Source of the DNA: Nilaparvata lugens
Lineage: Eukaryota > Arthropoda > Insecta > Hemiptera > Delphacidae
Assembly: GCF_014356525.2 (NCBI RefSeq)
Contig: NC_052512.1
Location: 62,001-126,000 of the forward strand
Length of the DNA stretch: 64,000 bases
Direction of reading: 5' to 3'
The notes under the pieces were generated by a model that saw only the letters and a program-made list of their open reading frames with translations, was not told the origin of the DNA and searched no databases. Positions 1 through 11,364 of this stretch are shown here, piece after piece. Each line of letters starts with the position of its first letter. The first letter of the stretch is position 1. A program made the translations under genes and the position numbers.

Positions 1-217
1 CAGAATCTCATGGATTTAACTCTTACCGAATTTGAAATGTTCTGTCCAAAAAATTGAAACTTTAAAAGCTCATATCTCGAAAAGTAATGATCGAAAAAAA
101 ATGTTTTCCCTAGAAAACTTTTCTATTTTCATAGCTTGATGATATACAAATTGTAAAACTCTGAAAAATAAAATCATCAGTAGAAAGTTCATTCATAGCC
201 TTTGCACAGCCTTAAGA
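1..217 (+). repeat. Family P palindromic element, half copy
   Basis: Ends with the family signature TTTGCACAGCCTTAAG near 197-213 and carries the internal phrase CATATCTCGAAAAGTAATGA (71-90). The window edge cuts the element near its centre of symmetry. Fuller copies are at 35440-36090 and 41692-42337. Confidence 0.8.
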
Positions 218-429
218 CACAAGTGAACGAGCGTAGACACTAGCGAACGCGAGTTTTGAACATCTGAGGTGTGCTTCAAAGACCATAGAAAACTGTTGTA
301 GGCCTATACACTATTTTATTCACGATCACTCGTGCAAAGTATACCATTGCTGACTTGTTGTAAGGTTGTAAATCAACCAAATAGTCTATATGGTAGGAAG
401 ATTGAAATAATAGAAGGTGAAAAGCTACT

Positions 430-800
430 CAGAGAGAGTGAACAGTAAACTTGAAATACTGAAAACGAGACCAACTGATAACGTGTCGTATTGAAAACTT
501 GACAAACTGAGAACATGACTCACTGGAAAGTTGATTAACTTGTATTTTGATTACTGAAAACTTGAACTTGAAACCTGATGAACTGAAACCCGTCGAAATG
601 AGAACTGTACAAATTGAAAACTAGCCAAACTGAGATCTTAACGAATTGAAAACTAGACTCACTGAGAACTTTATAAAATGAAAACCTTAGGAATTGAGAA
701 GTTGTAATACTGAGAACTTGTACTGGAAACATGAAGAATTTCAAACTTGTGAAATCAAATACTATTCTTGATTTAGTGAAAACTTGACAAACTGAAACCT
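430..800 (+). repeat. Degenerate ~19-bp minisatellite
   Basis: A run of imperfect units resembling GAAAACTTGACAAACTGAG, alternating GAAAACTTG-like and AACTGAGAAC-like halves with about 19-bp spacing. It keeps reading frames open on the minus strand, but the protein is only a translation of the repeat. The mirror copy is at 34855-35225. Confidence 0.6.
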
Positions 801-1348
801 GCTGCTAGTATTAAAAAACATGTTTCAATATTAATGCCACCAGCATTGAAAACCGTGATATTATATGTACAATTCGTTGAATAATGTTCACATTATGGTA
901 TAGTTTTGAGAATCCATTGCGAAAAGACCCCTGCTATGGAATTGATTGCGATGCTGTAATGTGCACAATGATCGTAGATATTTTTCCTGTTGTAAACATA
1001 ATCGGTATAATTACAAGGCCGTGTGGATCGATTATCATTGAGTGGTTTTGTGGTGTAGGCCTATCGTTCTGTGTGGATCCGGACATCTGATGAACAGGAT
1101 TCCTTCCACATTACAACATGAATATCATGGTGAAAAGAGTCAAAGCGTTTTCACATCAATGGGTGAACATTTAATGCACATTTTCAATATGCTTTGGTAG
1201 CTGAGAAATGAGTAATACAATATCACATTCTCTTTTCCTAAATCAACTCTACATTATCAACAACTATTTCAACTTCCACCCATTACAACTGATAGATTCA
1301 GAGATTAATAAAAAACTGGGTAATAGCGCTTGAAAATCACTCTATATA

Positions 1349-1614
1349 ATATCATGGAGAAACAATAGTAGATATACCATGGTATAGGGCGTTTATGTCG
1401 TAATTTCCAATGTTAACTCAAGCCGATATTCCTAGTAACTCCTCCCCGTTAAACTTTGTGACGCTGGTAGTCTCTCATAGTGTGCCGTTCATGCACTCTC
1501 ACCCCAACAAAACAGTAAAAATCGACAGTAATCGGCTTGAGTTATTAGTAAAAGTTGCGACTTAAACGCCCTCTACCATGGGATATCTACTCACGCTATG
1601 TTTCTCTATGATAA
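1349..1614 (+). mobile_element. MITE with ~85-bp terminal inverted repeats
   Basis: The left end (ATCATGGAGAAACA, then CCATGG and AACTCAAGCCGAT) is mirrored by the right end (ATCGGCTTGAGTTA, CCATGGGATATCTAC, TTTCTCTATGAT). Only about 100 bp of unique centre separates the arms. No coding capacity. The same family occurs at 34038-34304 (mirror copy) and, interrupted, at 61009-62000. Confidence 0.7.
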
Positions 1615-2286
1615 TTTCCTGAAAATATTAAGTTACTTAATTCTTCTAATATCCTATTATTCTGAGCGAGCATTTCTGTATATTTATACCTGGTTATTTT
1701 TATATCTGGTTATTTATGTTCAACGGATCTCGAAAACGGCTCTAACGATTTTAACGAAATTTGGAACATAGTAGTTTATGATATAAAAATTCGATTGCAC
1801 TAGGTCTCAACCTTGAGAAATCTCGCTAAACGACATTGGAAGGATAATTCATCCTTGGAAAACATATGATTATTTCGTCTTCTCTCGATAACAGAAGATT
1901 CGTGTACGTGTGTGGGAGAGAGACAGAATTATTCCCAGCTGTTTAATCATAATCAATCAGCGAGAAATTTTAATGAGCTAGACAAATTAATCGACTTGAT
2001 CAACATAATCTGATTTGTTGATATGACGTCATGATAATCCTCCTAAACTAAAGTACATCATAATTTTCAAAGTTTATCATTATTTGACAATTTCACGTGA
2101 TTAGTGAGTGTTATTTTGTTATTCAATTTGGTTTGTAGATAATCTATATTATTTTTTACTTTCCTTGCCCTACTACCATAGGTAAGGAAAGTATTGCTTT
2201 CCAAAAAAAATTAAGGTACCCCAATTTCAAGTTTTCTATACGTTTCAAGGTCCCCTGAGTCCAAAAACATGATTTTTGGGTGTTGG

Positions 2287-2358
2287 TCTGTGTGTGTGTG
2301 TGTGTGTGTGTATGTGTGTATGTGTGTGTGTGTGTGTATGTGTGTATGTGTGTATGTC
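2287..2358 (+). repeat. (GT)n/(GTAT) microsatellite
   Basis: A GT-rich simple repeat with occasional GTAT, lying at a fixed place inside family H. The equivalent CA tract is at 63590-63655 in the minus-strand copy. Confidence 0.95.
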
Positions 2359-3869
2359 TGTGAACACGATAACTCCATTCCTAATTAACCGATTGACTTG
2401 AAATTTTAAACTAAGGTCCTTATACCATGAGGATCCGACAATAAGAAATTCAATAAAATTCAATCCAAGATGGCGGAAAAAATGGCGGATATCACACAAA
2501 AAAAACCATGTTTTTCACGATTTTCTCAAAACGGCTCTAACGATTTTCTTCAAATTTATACCATGGATAGTATTTATGAGCCCTATCAACTGACATGAGT
2601 CTCATTTCTGGGAAAATGCAGGAGCTGCGTATATTCTCGAGAAAAATGGCGGATAATTACTAAAAAAACCTGTTTTTCACGGTTTTCTCGAAAACGGCTC
2701 TAACGATTTTCTTCAAATTAATACCATGGATAGCTATTTATAAGCCCTATCAACTGACATGAGTCTCATTTCTGGGAAAATTGCAGGAGCTCCGTAATAT
2801 TTTTGAGAAAAATGGCGGAAAAATGGCGGGAGGGTTGGCAGCTCTGATTGCTGCTAGTGGTGGCTGAGAAATGTGTGTCTGACAGTTTTGCAATTTAATT
2901 AATTAATATGCACAAATACCTGTGAATTATGAGTTGGGGTCATTTATTGAAAGGCGAGACTTGTCTGGGTGCATGGCTCCGTGAGTAATTGTGTTGAAAT
3001 AGTTATCAGGAACTTGTTTCATTTTTCATAACCTCAGTTCTTGGTAGGATTCTACAATTATTGCTGCATTCAAGCTTATTTTGGACTTTGATCGTATTGC
3101 ATTCAACCTGACAATTCAAAAATTCTCTTGGAATTCTGCCTCCCGCAATACCTAGCTTGCCACTACGGAGAGGATGCTCACTGTACATGAAAGACTTTGT
3201 GCTACAATCCTCTGGTATTGAAAGATACGCCAGTATCAACGAACTTCTTACATCTTAGTGCCGAATTACGAAAGAGACTGCTCCTCGGATACAGTATCGC
3301 TGCAGGTGAGCGACTCCCTACTGACTACTGAAGCGTCGGTAGCCGTGACTGCTCGCTGTATCTCTCCCACTTGTTATCTGCCGATTAGCTTTCTGCCTCA
3401 GAAGTGATTCGCAAACAATCATTGTTTATTCGGTGACGACTTGTGACAATCTTTACCATTGTTTTCTGCGACGAATTAATTCGTAATAAAAATAAACTAG
3501 CCCTTTTGAACTCTCAATAAATATAACTAATTTATCTCATCACTGACCTTATTGATCTATTGCCCTTACTGACTTAATAATTTGGACAATTTAGTTCTTA
3601 GTTCATAGATTTAGACTATTTTAGTTTACTTTTCAATCTAACTTTTGGACATTCATTCTCTCATTATTACATGATTCAAATAATGGTACTTGCGAATTGG
3701 ATTTAAATTAAACAATAGGCCTATTGTAATTTTAAATTTTCTTTCTCTTTATGCATTCAATTACATATTTATTATTCATTCTTCCTGATTGTTGATTACT
3801 TATCTTGACTGATTTTTTTAGTTGTGATTTGTTACATTTCAATTTTGTTAAATTAAATACCCCTCAAAA

Positions 3870-5537
3870 ATGAGAGATTTCACAATTGGAGTTACAAACC
3901 GTGGTAACCCAAAATTAATATTCCAGAATTATAGTTTTAGAAGATCATCTGACACGGCAGCTGGAGAGGTTCAATGGCGTTGTTTAGATAAAAATTGTAA
4001 ATCCTCTCTTAAAACTGACAAAAATGTTTCTGAAATAGTTGATTTTCCAATCTTACATAGCCATGCTCCTCCAGTCAGTAATTCTCTCAATGGCAGTTCG
4101 TGCTCTACTCCCATAATTAATAAAAATTGCTCAAACAAAATAGTTGGTTCTGATACAGAAGGTAATGATTCAATGATGGACCCTACTATAGCTACTCATC
4201 ATCACTTAATTCTAATCCATATGAGTGTAATAAATGCTTTAGCTTGGTTGAGAGATTGTTAAGCGAAAACCAAGCATTAAGTGAAGCTAATTCTCAAATG
4301 AGGATTCAATGGAATGCTGCCATTGACCGATCAATCATGAACGAGAAACTAGTTATGGAACTCACTGATAAAGTTTCAACGGATGTTGGAACTCAAACTG
4401 AGAGTGCTGAGGGGTTTGTTCTTAGAGATAATGTTCCCCTATTGGCCACTCAGGCTAATGAGTGTTTTCTTAAGAAGAATACTTTCTACAATGCAATAAC
4501 TAGTAATAACATGGTTAGTGAAGACAATGAAATGGATTATGATGATATTAGATGTAAGCTTGTACACAGAATCTCCAAACTTGAATCACTATTGAACTCT
4601 AGCAATAGACTATTGTCAGATATACAAAAAAATATGAATTCATCAAGAAGTCAAATTAAAAGCCTTTCCAAATCATGTTGTAGTGAAGAGGTAAGTGATA
4701 TGAATTATAATGAGAGCCAAAAAATCATATCTGGGCTGATAGCCACGGTAAGGGAATTAGAGAGCCTCTAACTGGGTTACTTCGAGGGTATGATATATCT
4801 TGTGTTTCCACTGTGGCCCCCGGGATGAAGTTTGAGACTCTTGCAAACTGGATGTTGTCTCCTAATGAGACTGTAGGTCTGAATCGAAATGATTGGATTG
4901 TGCTTCTGAGTGGCACAAATAGTATTCACTCCGGTTTTAATGATCTTGATAAGGAGAGATTTGTTGCTAAACTAGTTGAGGTGATTGGGACCTACAGACA
5001 CAACAATCTGATAATATCAACCATACCCTACCGTTACGATCTCTTTGAGAGTTCCATTGAAAATAGATCTATAGCTGCTATAAACCGAATCATAAGGTGT
5101 TTGTCTAGACTGCACTCTGTAAAAATTTTAGATTTATGGTCTATTGAAAGACGTCTCCACACTAGTCACGGTCTTCATTTGAACAGGAGAGGTAAGTTCA
5201 TGGTTGCAAAGAGAATTTTCAGAATTGTAACTGAGAATTCAGTCTCTGATAGAAATAATTATGTTGGACCTGATACTCTCACACCTCATCTCTGGCAGTG
5301 AGCGGTGACCTAATTGACAGCTGCTATCGTGCTCATGATACAATGACACAATCCTTTGTGACAGTTGATGCCACCTTCTGTAGTGGCTCACGTGCTAGTG
5401 ATGATGGTCCTTTCCAATGTGATGAGAGAATTGGCGAAAATGGTAGTGTGCATTGCTCTATTGAAGCAACACCTGATTCTATAGTGGTTGACCGTACTGA
5501 TCAGGATGTGGTAGCTACTCATGAAATTCCAGTTTGA
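3870..5537 (+). pseudogene. LINE ORF1 remnant: FLYWCH zinc finger, coiled coil, SGNH esterase-like domain
   Basis: Begins at ATG 3870. Residues ~8-68 form a FLYWCH-type zinc finger: a TNRGNPKL start, then W-R-C, C and H-S-H ligands. The reading then shifts near 4240 to a frame rich in Glu, Leu and Asn (4244-4730), a probable coiled coil. It shifts again near 4735 into an SGNH hydrolase-like domain. There the nucleophile block is ADSHGKGI (Ser codon 4741-4743), the third block is GTNS (4912-4923) and the last block is HTSHGLHLN (5158-5184). An acidic, Ser-rich tail continues in another frame to 5537. In LINEs such esterase-like domains sit in ORF1 and are thought to help the RNP or membrane interaction. 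At least two frameshifts make it a pseudogene. Confidence 0.8.
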
Positions 5538-5577
5538 TCTCTTATAGACCAATCAATTTTTTAGATTAAACCAGCGA

Positions 5578-8542
5578 TTGCAAACATTTGTAGATCGCAC
5601 AAATCTGATTGACTGTCTTGCTGAGGCTGGAAGCAACCATGGTCACTCACCTAATTCTATGTCAGGCCCAGTCACTCTAAATGTCCTGCACTATAATGTT
5701 CGAAGTATTCGTAATAAAAACACAGAGTTGGCTCTGCAAATTCAAAACATGCAGGAAAACAAATCTCTAAGTAGAGTTGATCTCTTATGTCTCTCTGAAA
5801 CGTGGTTGAATGGCAGTGAAAGTGTTAATATTGAAAATTTTAATCTTGTGTGCTATTTCAACAGAGAGTTACGAAAGGGCGGTGGTGTGGCCATATATTC
5901 AAGATGTGGATTTTTGACCTCTGAATTCAGCTTAGCAGAGGTTTGCGAGTCAGACTTTGAGGCAGCGGCTGTGACTGTGGAGGGTGATTTTCTAATAGTC
6001 TGTATTTATAGATCCCCTGACAGCTCAATGGATACATTTGTTGACAGGCTTGACAAGCTTCTTTCTTCAACTTTTAAGAGATTTAAGGGAATTATTGTGA
6101 TTGGCGACTTTAATGTTGACTTTCTCAGCAACTCAAGCTCAAAGCAGGAGTTGATGTCAGTCTTCTGTGCCTATGGTCTTCAGGATGTGATTGGGGAGCC
6201 TACTCGGGTTACAGCTCACTCTTCCACTCTGTTGGATAATGGTTTCATCAGTGTCAAATATATTGATGCTGTATTGTCAAGAGTGATTAGCTTGTCTCTG
6301 TCCGATCACTTTGCTCAGGAGATAGTTGTTCCTTTACCTCTGCATCAGGTGAAATCTCTCAAGGCTGTAATGAAACGATCTTTCTCTGATCAAAACAAGT
6401 TGAAATTCTCTCACTACTTAGGTCAATGTGACTGGTCACCTATATATCTGAATGAGATTCACCACGAGGCTCAGACTGATTACTTTGTCCAGATGTTTGT
6501 TCAGGGTTTTGAAATGGCCTTTCCTTTGAGAAAGTTAGGAATCCCAGAAATACTTCAAAGATCCCCTGGTCAAATCCTTACTTGAAGGATCTCTGTAACA
6601 GGAAGCGAGACCTGGAACTGTTTATGAAGGCTTATCCTCAAAATACTCTGTTTCGTGAGTTGTTCAAAAAGATATCCTCTGACATCAACTGCTGATCCAT
6701 TCTCTCAAGACTGAATATTCCAAGAGACTGATAGCTTCTGCTGACAACAAATCTAAGGCTGTATGGAATCTAATCAGGAAGGAAACTCCCATCAGGGTGA
6801 GTACTGAGTATCCAATTTTGATTGATGGCCTCCCAGTAGGATCACTTTGTGAAGTTGCTGAAGTATTCAATGACTACTTTGCTGGGGTGGTTTCATCGAA
6901 TAATAGGCTCAGTTTGGGGGTTTTGACGGTCCTTCTTTTTGTGATTTACTTGTAAATTCTAACCCTGGTAATGCTGCTGTCTCTGAGATGCCAACTTGGT
7001 CTGAGCAAGAGGTTGTATCTATTGCTAAGAAGCTAAAAATGAAAATGTCCAGTGGGTCTGATGGAATTCCTTCAAAAATACTACATGAGTTTTTCCATTG
7101 TGTCAGTGGTCCTGTCACTCAGCTTCTGAACAGATCATGTGCTTCTGGGTCATTCCCCGCCTGCTTCAAGGTATCTAAGCTAAAGCCAATTTTCAAAAAA
7201 GGCTCTCGGAAGGAAGTGGATAAATACCGACCTATAGCTAACTTGACCTCTTTGTCCAAGGTATGGGAGAGAGCAATATATGACCCCTTGCTGGCTCACT
7301 TCCTGAATAACAATCTTTTAAGTGAGTGTCAATATGGTTTTAGAGCTGGAATGTCAACCGTAGATGCATTGGAGAGTTTCATCAGTGATATCTATTCATC
7401 ATTGGATCAGGGTGTTAAGGTCTTGGGGTTTTTCGTTGATATGAAGAAGGCATTTGACAGCCTGAACCACAGCATTCTCCTAAGGAAGCTTCATTACTAT
7501 GGAATTAGAGGTAATTTCTTGTCGGTGATTGAGTCTTATCTTAGTAACAGAAACCAGATGGTTGAAATAGAGGGCGATAATGGTGTTGTCATTAATGGTA
7601 AATTCAGGTCTGAACTTCGTCCTGTTGGGAGAGGGGTCCCACAGGGATCAATTTTGGGCCCCCTTCTGTTTCTGATTTACATTAATGACCTCCCTGCAAA
7701 TGTACATCATGCCAAATCAGTTCTCTTTGCTGATGATTCAAATTTCCTAATAACAGCTAGGAATAGTGATGAACTTCAGCTGACTGCAGACTCTGTGCTT
7801 AGTGAGGTGGCTCAGTGGTGCAAGGCAAACTTGTTGGAGGTAAACATTAAGAAAACCTCATTTATTGAATTCCAGATACAGCGATCACAGCTGGGCTCTT
7901 TCAGTTTGATATTGATGGTGAGGAGGTTCAGCCCTCTACCTCGGCAGGGTTCCTGGGAGTGACTGTCGACCGGAATTTGGCATGGTCAGTTCATGTGGAA
8001 TCACTGATAAAAAAACTCAATTCAGCAGCCTTCATTATCTCAAGATTATCTGGGGTTCTGGCAAGAGATGCTGTGATTGCTGCCTACCATGGGTATTTTG
8101 AGTCACTACTCTCATATGGCATACTGCTTTGGGGTGCTTCAAGAGATGCACTGATGGTTTTCAAAGCCCAGAAGAGAACTGTTAGGATCATGTTTGGGAA
8201 GCCCCATAGATTTTCTTGTCGGTCCATTTTCAAGTCATCAAGAATCATGACAGTTCCTGCTCTTTATATTTACAACCTGGCTATTTTTGCTTATAAGTCA
8301 CATGACAGTTGGACAACAGGATCTGATATTCATGATCATTTCACCAGATCAAGAAATGTTGTAAGAATTATCAGCACCGAACAGCATTTTATGAACAAAG
8401 TACGGAGCATAAAAGTATAAAGGTTTTTAATTCGTTGCCAACCCGGTTAAAGGAGGCTCAATCACTTGGCCTGTTCAAAAGAATGACTAAGGACTGGTTG
8501 ATTGAAGAGTGTCCGTATAGTTGGCAGACACTCATAAATTAA
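5578..8542 (+). pseudogene. LINE ORF2 remnant: APE-type endonuclease and reverse transcriptase
   Basis: The endonuclease half (5578-6585) shows the metal and catalytic blocks HYNVRS, SETW, YRSP, GDFNVD and a terminal SDHF near 6301. Frames then break (stops near 6585, 6692 and 6952) through the linker. The reverse transcriptase half (6988-7962) has YRPIANL, FVDMKKAFDS, GVPQGSILGP and the catalytic FADD at 7726-7737. The thumb region continues in another frame (7959-8420). The C-terminal part, with NSLPTRL and a KDWL segment, ends at TAA 8540-8542. Order and spacing match CR1/L2/Jockey-type ORF2. It lies 3' of ORF1 and would act in the nucleus, nicking target DNA and priming cDNA synthesis. 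Several frameshifts exclude activity here. Confidence 0.9.
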
Positions 8543-8838
8543 ATCCTAGGCCTTCCTTTCAACATTTTCAATATTAATTACTATGTGAAAGAGGCTGATA
8601 GACTGACTTATTTTAGTACCTTACTCTACTATTCTATTTTTTATCTATAATGTTTGTTTTTTGTGTTACTGGTATCTATATAGTGTGCATCATAGTCATA
8701 GTTACTTTTGTCATCTTAATATAATGCATTGTTTAGAAATAAGAACTTGTATTGCTAGATTAAGTTATGTTTTTATTGACTGATTTTGTATGACAATTGT
8801 CCATGCTTTTCTTGTAATGGCCTATGACATGTAATATA

Positions 8839-8869
<31 letters not shown>

Positions 8870-9785
8870 TAATCACTAAAAAACATGTTTTTCACGGTTT
8901 TCTCGAAAACGGCTGTAACGATTTTCTTCAAATTTATTAAATGGATAGCTTTTCATCAGCTCTATCAACTGGCATGATTCTCCTCTCTGGGAAACTAATG
9001 GGGGGTCCACCCCATCCTTGAGAAATGGACTTAGTAACCTCCTTCTCGTGCATGAGGTAGGTAGGTAGCGCAGTTCATAAAAATAACACATAGTCGAGAT
9101 ATTTCATCTGTAGAACAGCTGTTTTGACAACTTTAAAAAAATTACGACTAAAAAAATAATCGTATTTCACAATTTACTCTAAGGATAAAGTACTCTGAAA
9201 ACAATAATTATATATACACATATACAGAAGTTTGATCGTAGTTTCAAATATGAGCAAGGAAAGTTGTGTGAGTGTACCACACCAGATTTTTTTTTGTTTT
9301 CAAATGTTTAAAAAGAAAATTGAACCTGAATTCAAGTGCATAGAACATAACCTACTTCCCGGACTATTTATAGTGTATAAATCAGAATTGGGGAGGAAAC
9401 AGTTTTGGGCTGTGCCTGTTAGTCCTTCCCCAATAATTTTAAAAAATTGTGTTCGGTTTATCAAAAGTCAATAAATAAATAAATGACGAGCGGAGCTCGG
9501 TGCCCCGATATTACATTCGAATTGTATATGTTTTCCGAAGAATCTTCTAGGATCTGAAAGTGAAGACCATATCTCAATTTTCAAAAAAAAAACTCACTTT
9601 GATTACAAGCTGATGCCCACTTCCAATAAATGTTCCATTCCGCATTTTTTTGTCCGGCAAATTAATTTGAGATATATTTTCCTGATCAAAAAACTTTACT
9701 TCTATATGATGCATCCCAGCATCGGAAAAGTATAATACTATTGTGACAGGATAATACTGAAGCTTCGTTTCTATTACTGAAGATA

Positions 9786-9936
9786 GAGTCCCGGATACAC
9801 AAAAGCCGGTTGAATTTACACCGTCAATTATTTCACGAGAACCAATCAGAGAAGGCCTTTTAGAAAAGACGGCTTCTCCGATTTGTCACGAATTAATCAC
9901 GGTTAAAATTTAACCGGCTTTTGAGCAACCGGCACT
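9786..9936 (+). mobile_element. Short MITE, AAAAGCCGGTT ends
   Basis: About 150 bp with imperfect inverted ends: AGTCCCGGATACACAAAAGC at the left against GCTTTTGAGCAACCGGCACT at the right, each followed inward by a CCGGTT(G/A)AATTT stretch. No coding capacity. Mirror copy at 32847-32996 and a diverged copy at 37164-37302. Confidence 0.75.
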
Positions 9937-10005
9937 CATTGTTGCAACATGACTAGAGATTGAATGCTCACACAGAAACATTATCTTACACATTTCACAA
10001 ATCTC

Positions 10006-10232
10006 AAGGTGCGTACAGATATACGCGCCTCGAACACGCTCCGCGCACGCTCTGCACTCGCTCCGCAATCGCTGCACGCACGCCCCGCACTCGCTCCGCA
10101 ATCGCTCCGAGCATGAACGCTACGGGAGATGTTAGCTCTTCTCGCGTTCCACTCTTGCTCCCCGGTCGATAATCAATCGATCTGCTCGAGTGACGTTCGA
10201 TTGCGGAGCAGAGCCAAAGTCTGTACGCACCT
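10006..10232 (+). mobile_element. GC-rich MITE with AAGGTGCGTACAGA ends
   Basis: Terminal inverted repeats AAGGTGCGTACAGA and TCTGTACGCACCTT enclose about 200 bp of CpG-rich DNA. The interior has repeated CGCTCCGC and GCACGC motifs, strikingly unlike the AT-rich surroundings. The short frames on both strands are by-products of the low stop-codon density. Mirror copy at 32550-32777. Confidence 0.75.
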
Positions 10233-11364
10233 TAATATTCACATGCCTTCGAGCGACTAGACAGAGTTTGGTCCTCTGACATTATTTGTATCAGATGTAG
10301 TACATGAAGAATTTCTCGATCATGTCATGCAGGTTTAATATTGTCCCCGACACTCTCAGCTCCTGGAATCATATTTAGCTGGAAATGATGATGTTGAGCA
10401 TGGAGAATGAATATTTGTAGGATGCTGAACGGAAAAATGCGCCTAGCTTTGTAATTCACACACTAATTAATTTGTTTGCGAATAGCAAAACAAAGGCCGG
10501 CACAAACAGAGCGGAATTATTACTGGCAGAAGGATTTAATTATGTACGGTATGTGTGTTTTTTGCCGGAGCTTTGTGAATTACTCAGTTGTGGGCGAGAG
10601 GGAGGTATGATAATCATGGTACGCTTCATTTAGCGTTTTAATTGCGCGTTAAGCCGCAGTATGTAGAGAAACTGTATTGGGCTTTGTTTGGTCAACCAAT
10701 TTCCAACTGCTTAGTGGCGTGGCGCGATCAGTTTTCCCGCCATAATCGGGCGAATGTTCCCGCCATAATCGGTCGAATTGGCGCGCTTTTCAGCCATGTG
10801 CACATCAATTATGCATCGGCTTTTCGCGCTGCAACTGCGAATTATATCCAACTTCGCGTTGCTCGCGCGTCATTATTTAAACATGTTACTGATCTCCGTT
10901 CTCCAACTCAATCGAAAATTCAGTCTCATTTCTCTCAACCCAATCCCTCTCATTAACAGGGATTCATGAGAAAACCCTGAAATAAAAAATAATAATAATC
11001 AATACACAGTAATCATCAAATTTTGTGGTAAAAATATGAAAAAATATCGTACATTATGAGAAAATATCACAACCAACTGTAATGTGAAAATATAATTGGT
11101 CTCTAACTTGATAAGCTTGTAGAATAAATATTGATGTTCTTGAACTTTTCCATAATTGAAGAGACTTGAGATATTGTCAAAATATTCACTTTCTTTGATA
11201 AAAAATATTATCTCACAGGAGCATGCTTTCGTGTGTGGTCACACATCATCAGCTGTGATTACTAGAAAGCTTCCAACTATAGTCCGAGAGATTTCTATTT
11301 CAACTTGGAGAGGGGGAAATAGTTTCTCGTTGCACAGTTTGTAGCATGAACAGAGAGATGGAGA
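10233..11364 (+). other. Unclassified duplicated DNA, CpG-rich patch
   Basis: No gene recognised. 10620-10900 is rich in CpG and GCGC motifs and carries CCCGCCATAATCGG twice (about 10737 and 10760). It keeps a 104-codon frame open that I cannot match to a family. The frame is almost unchanged in the mirror arm (31816-32106), but the arms are so alike that this says nothing about selection. Confidence 0.4.

Larger units (their letters stand above)
2830..8869 (+). mobile_element. Non-LTR retrotransposon (LINE) with FLYWCH-SGNH ORF1
   Basis: A near full-length element of about 6 kb: 5' UTR of about 1 kb, ORF1 (3870-5301), ORF2 with endonuclease and reverse transcriptase (5578-8542), about 300 bp of 3' UTR and a 28-base A tail (8842-8869). 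Family-H sequence lies on both sides (GGCGG before, AATCACTAAAAAACATG after), so it inserted into that repeat. I see no clear target-site duplication. The domain set and ORF2 motifs fit the CR1/L2/Jockey group. Both ORFs carry frameshifts, so this copy is dead but fairly young, since it is absent from the other arm. Confidence 0.88.
2158..9286 (+). mobile_element. Family H repeat carrying a nested LINE
   Basis: The outer element starts ACTTTCCTTGCCCTACTACC. Its first ~35 bp form a hairpin, because AAGGAAAGT follows. It ends AAGTTGTGTGAGTGTACCAC and ACCAGA within a T-run. Internal parts include a GT microsatellite and two or more copies of the module CTCGAAAACGGCTCTAACG. The right arm holds the empty site. 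A LINE of about 6 kb is nested at about 2830-8869; without it the element is about 1.1 kb. Other copies are at 59436-60242, 62026-62420 and 63120-63785. Hairpin ends with an asymmetric shared motif might suggest a Helentron-like element, but this is not shown. Confidence 0.75.
1650..9512 (-). mobile_element. Family B repeat, split by 7.1 kb insertion
   Basis: The two pieces, 1650-2157 and 9287-9512, join to give one ~735 bp family-B copy like 33269-34002. In sense orientation the family begins ATATCGGGGCACCGAGCTTC with a CGAGC-TTC-GCTCG hairpin. It ends with GATATAAA repeats followed by AAATTGCTCGCT and AATATAATAGGAT. No ORF is conserved between copies, so it is non-autonomous; the superfamily is uncertain. 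Confidence 0.8.

Noticed and set aside
2245..2499. Minus-strand frame with Thr-His repeats
   Set aside because: It is the GT microsatellite of family H read in reverse.
9960..10172. Arg/Thr-rich frames on both strands
   Set aside because: They lie within the GC-rich MITE and reflect its repeated CGCTCCGC words.
10642..10956. 104-codon frame in a CpG-rich patch
   Set aside because: No domain, overlapping frames open elsewhere in the patch, and low stop density is explained by base composition; noted only as unclassified DNA.
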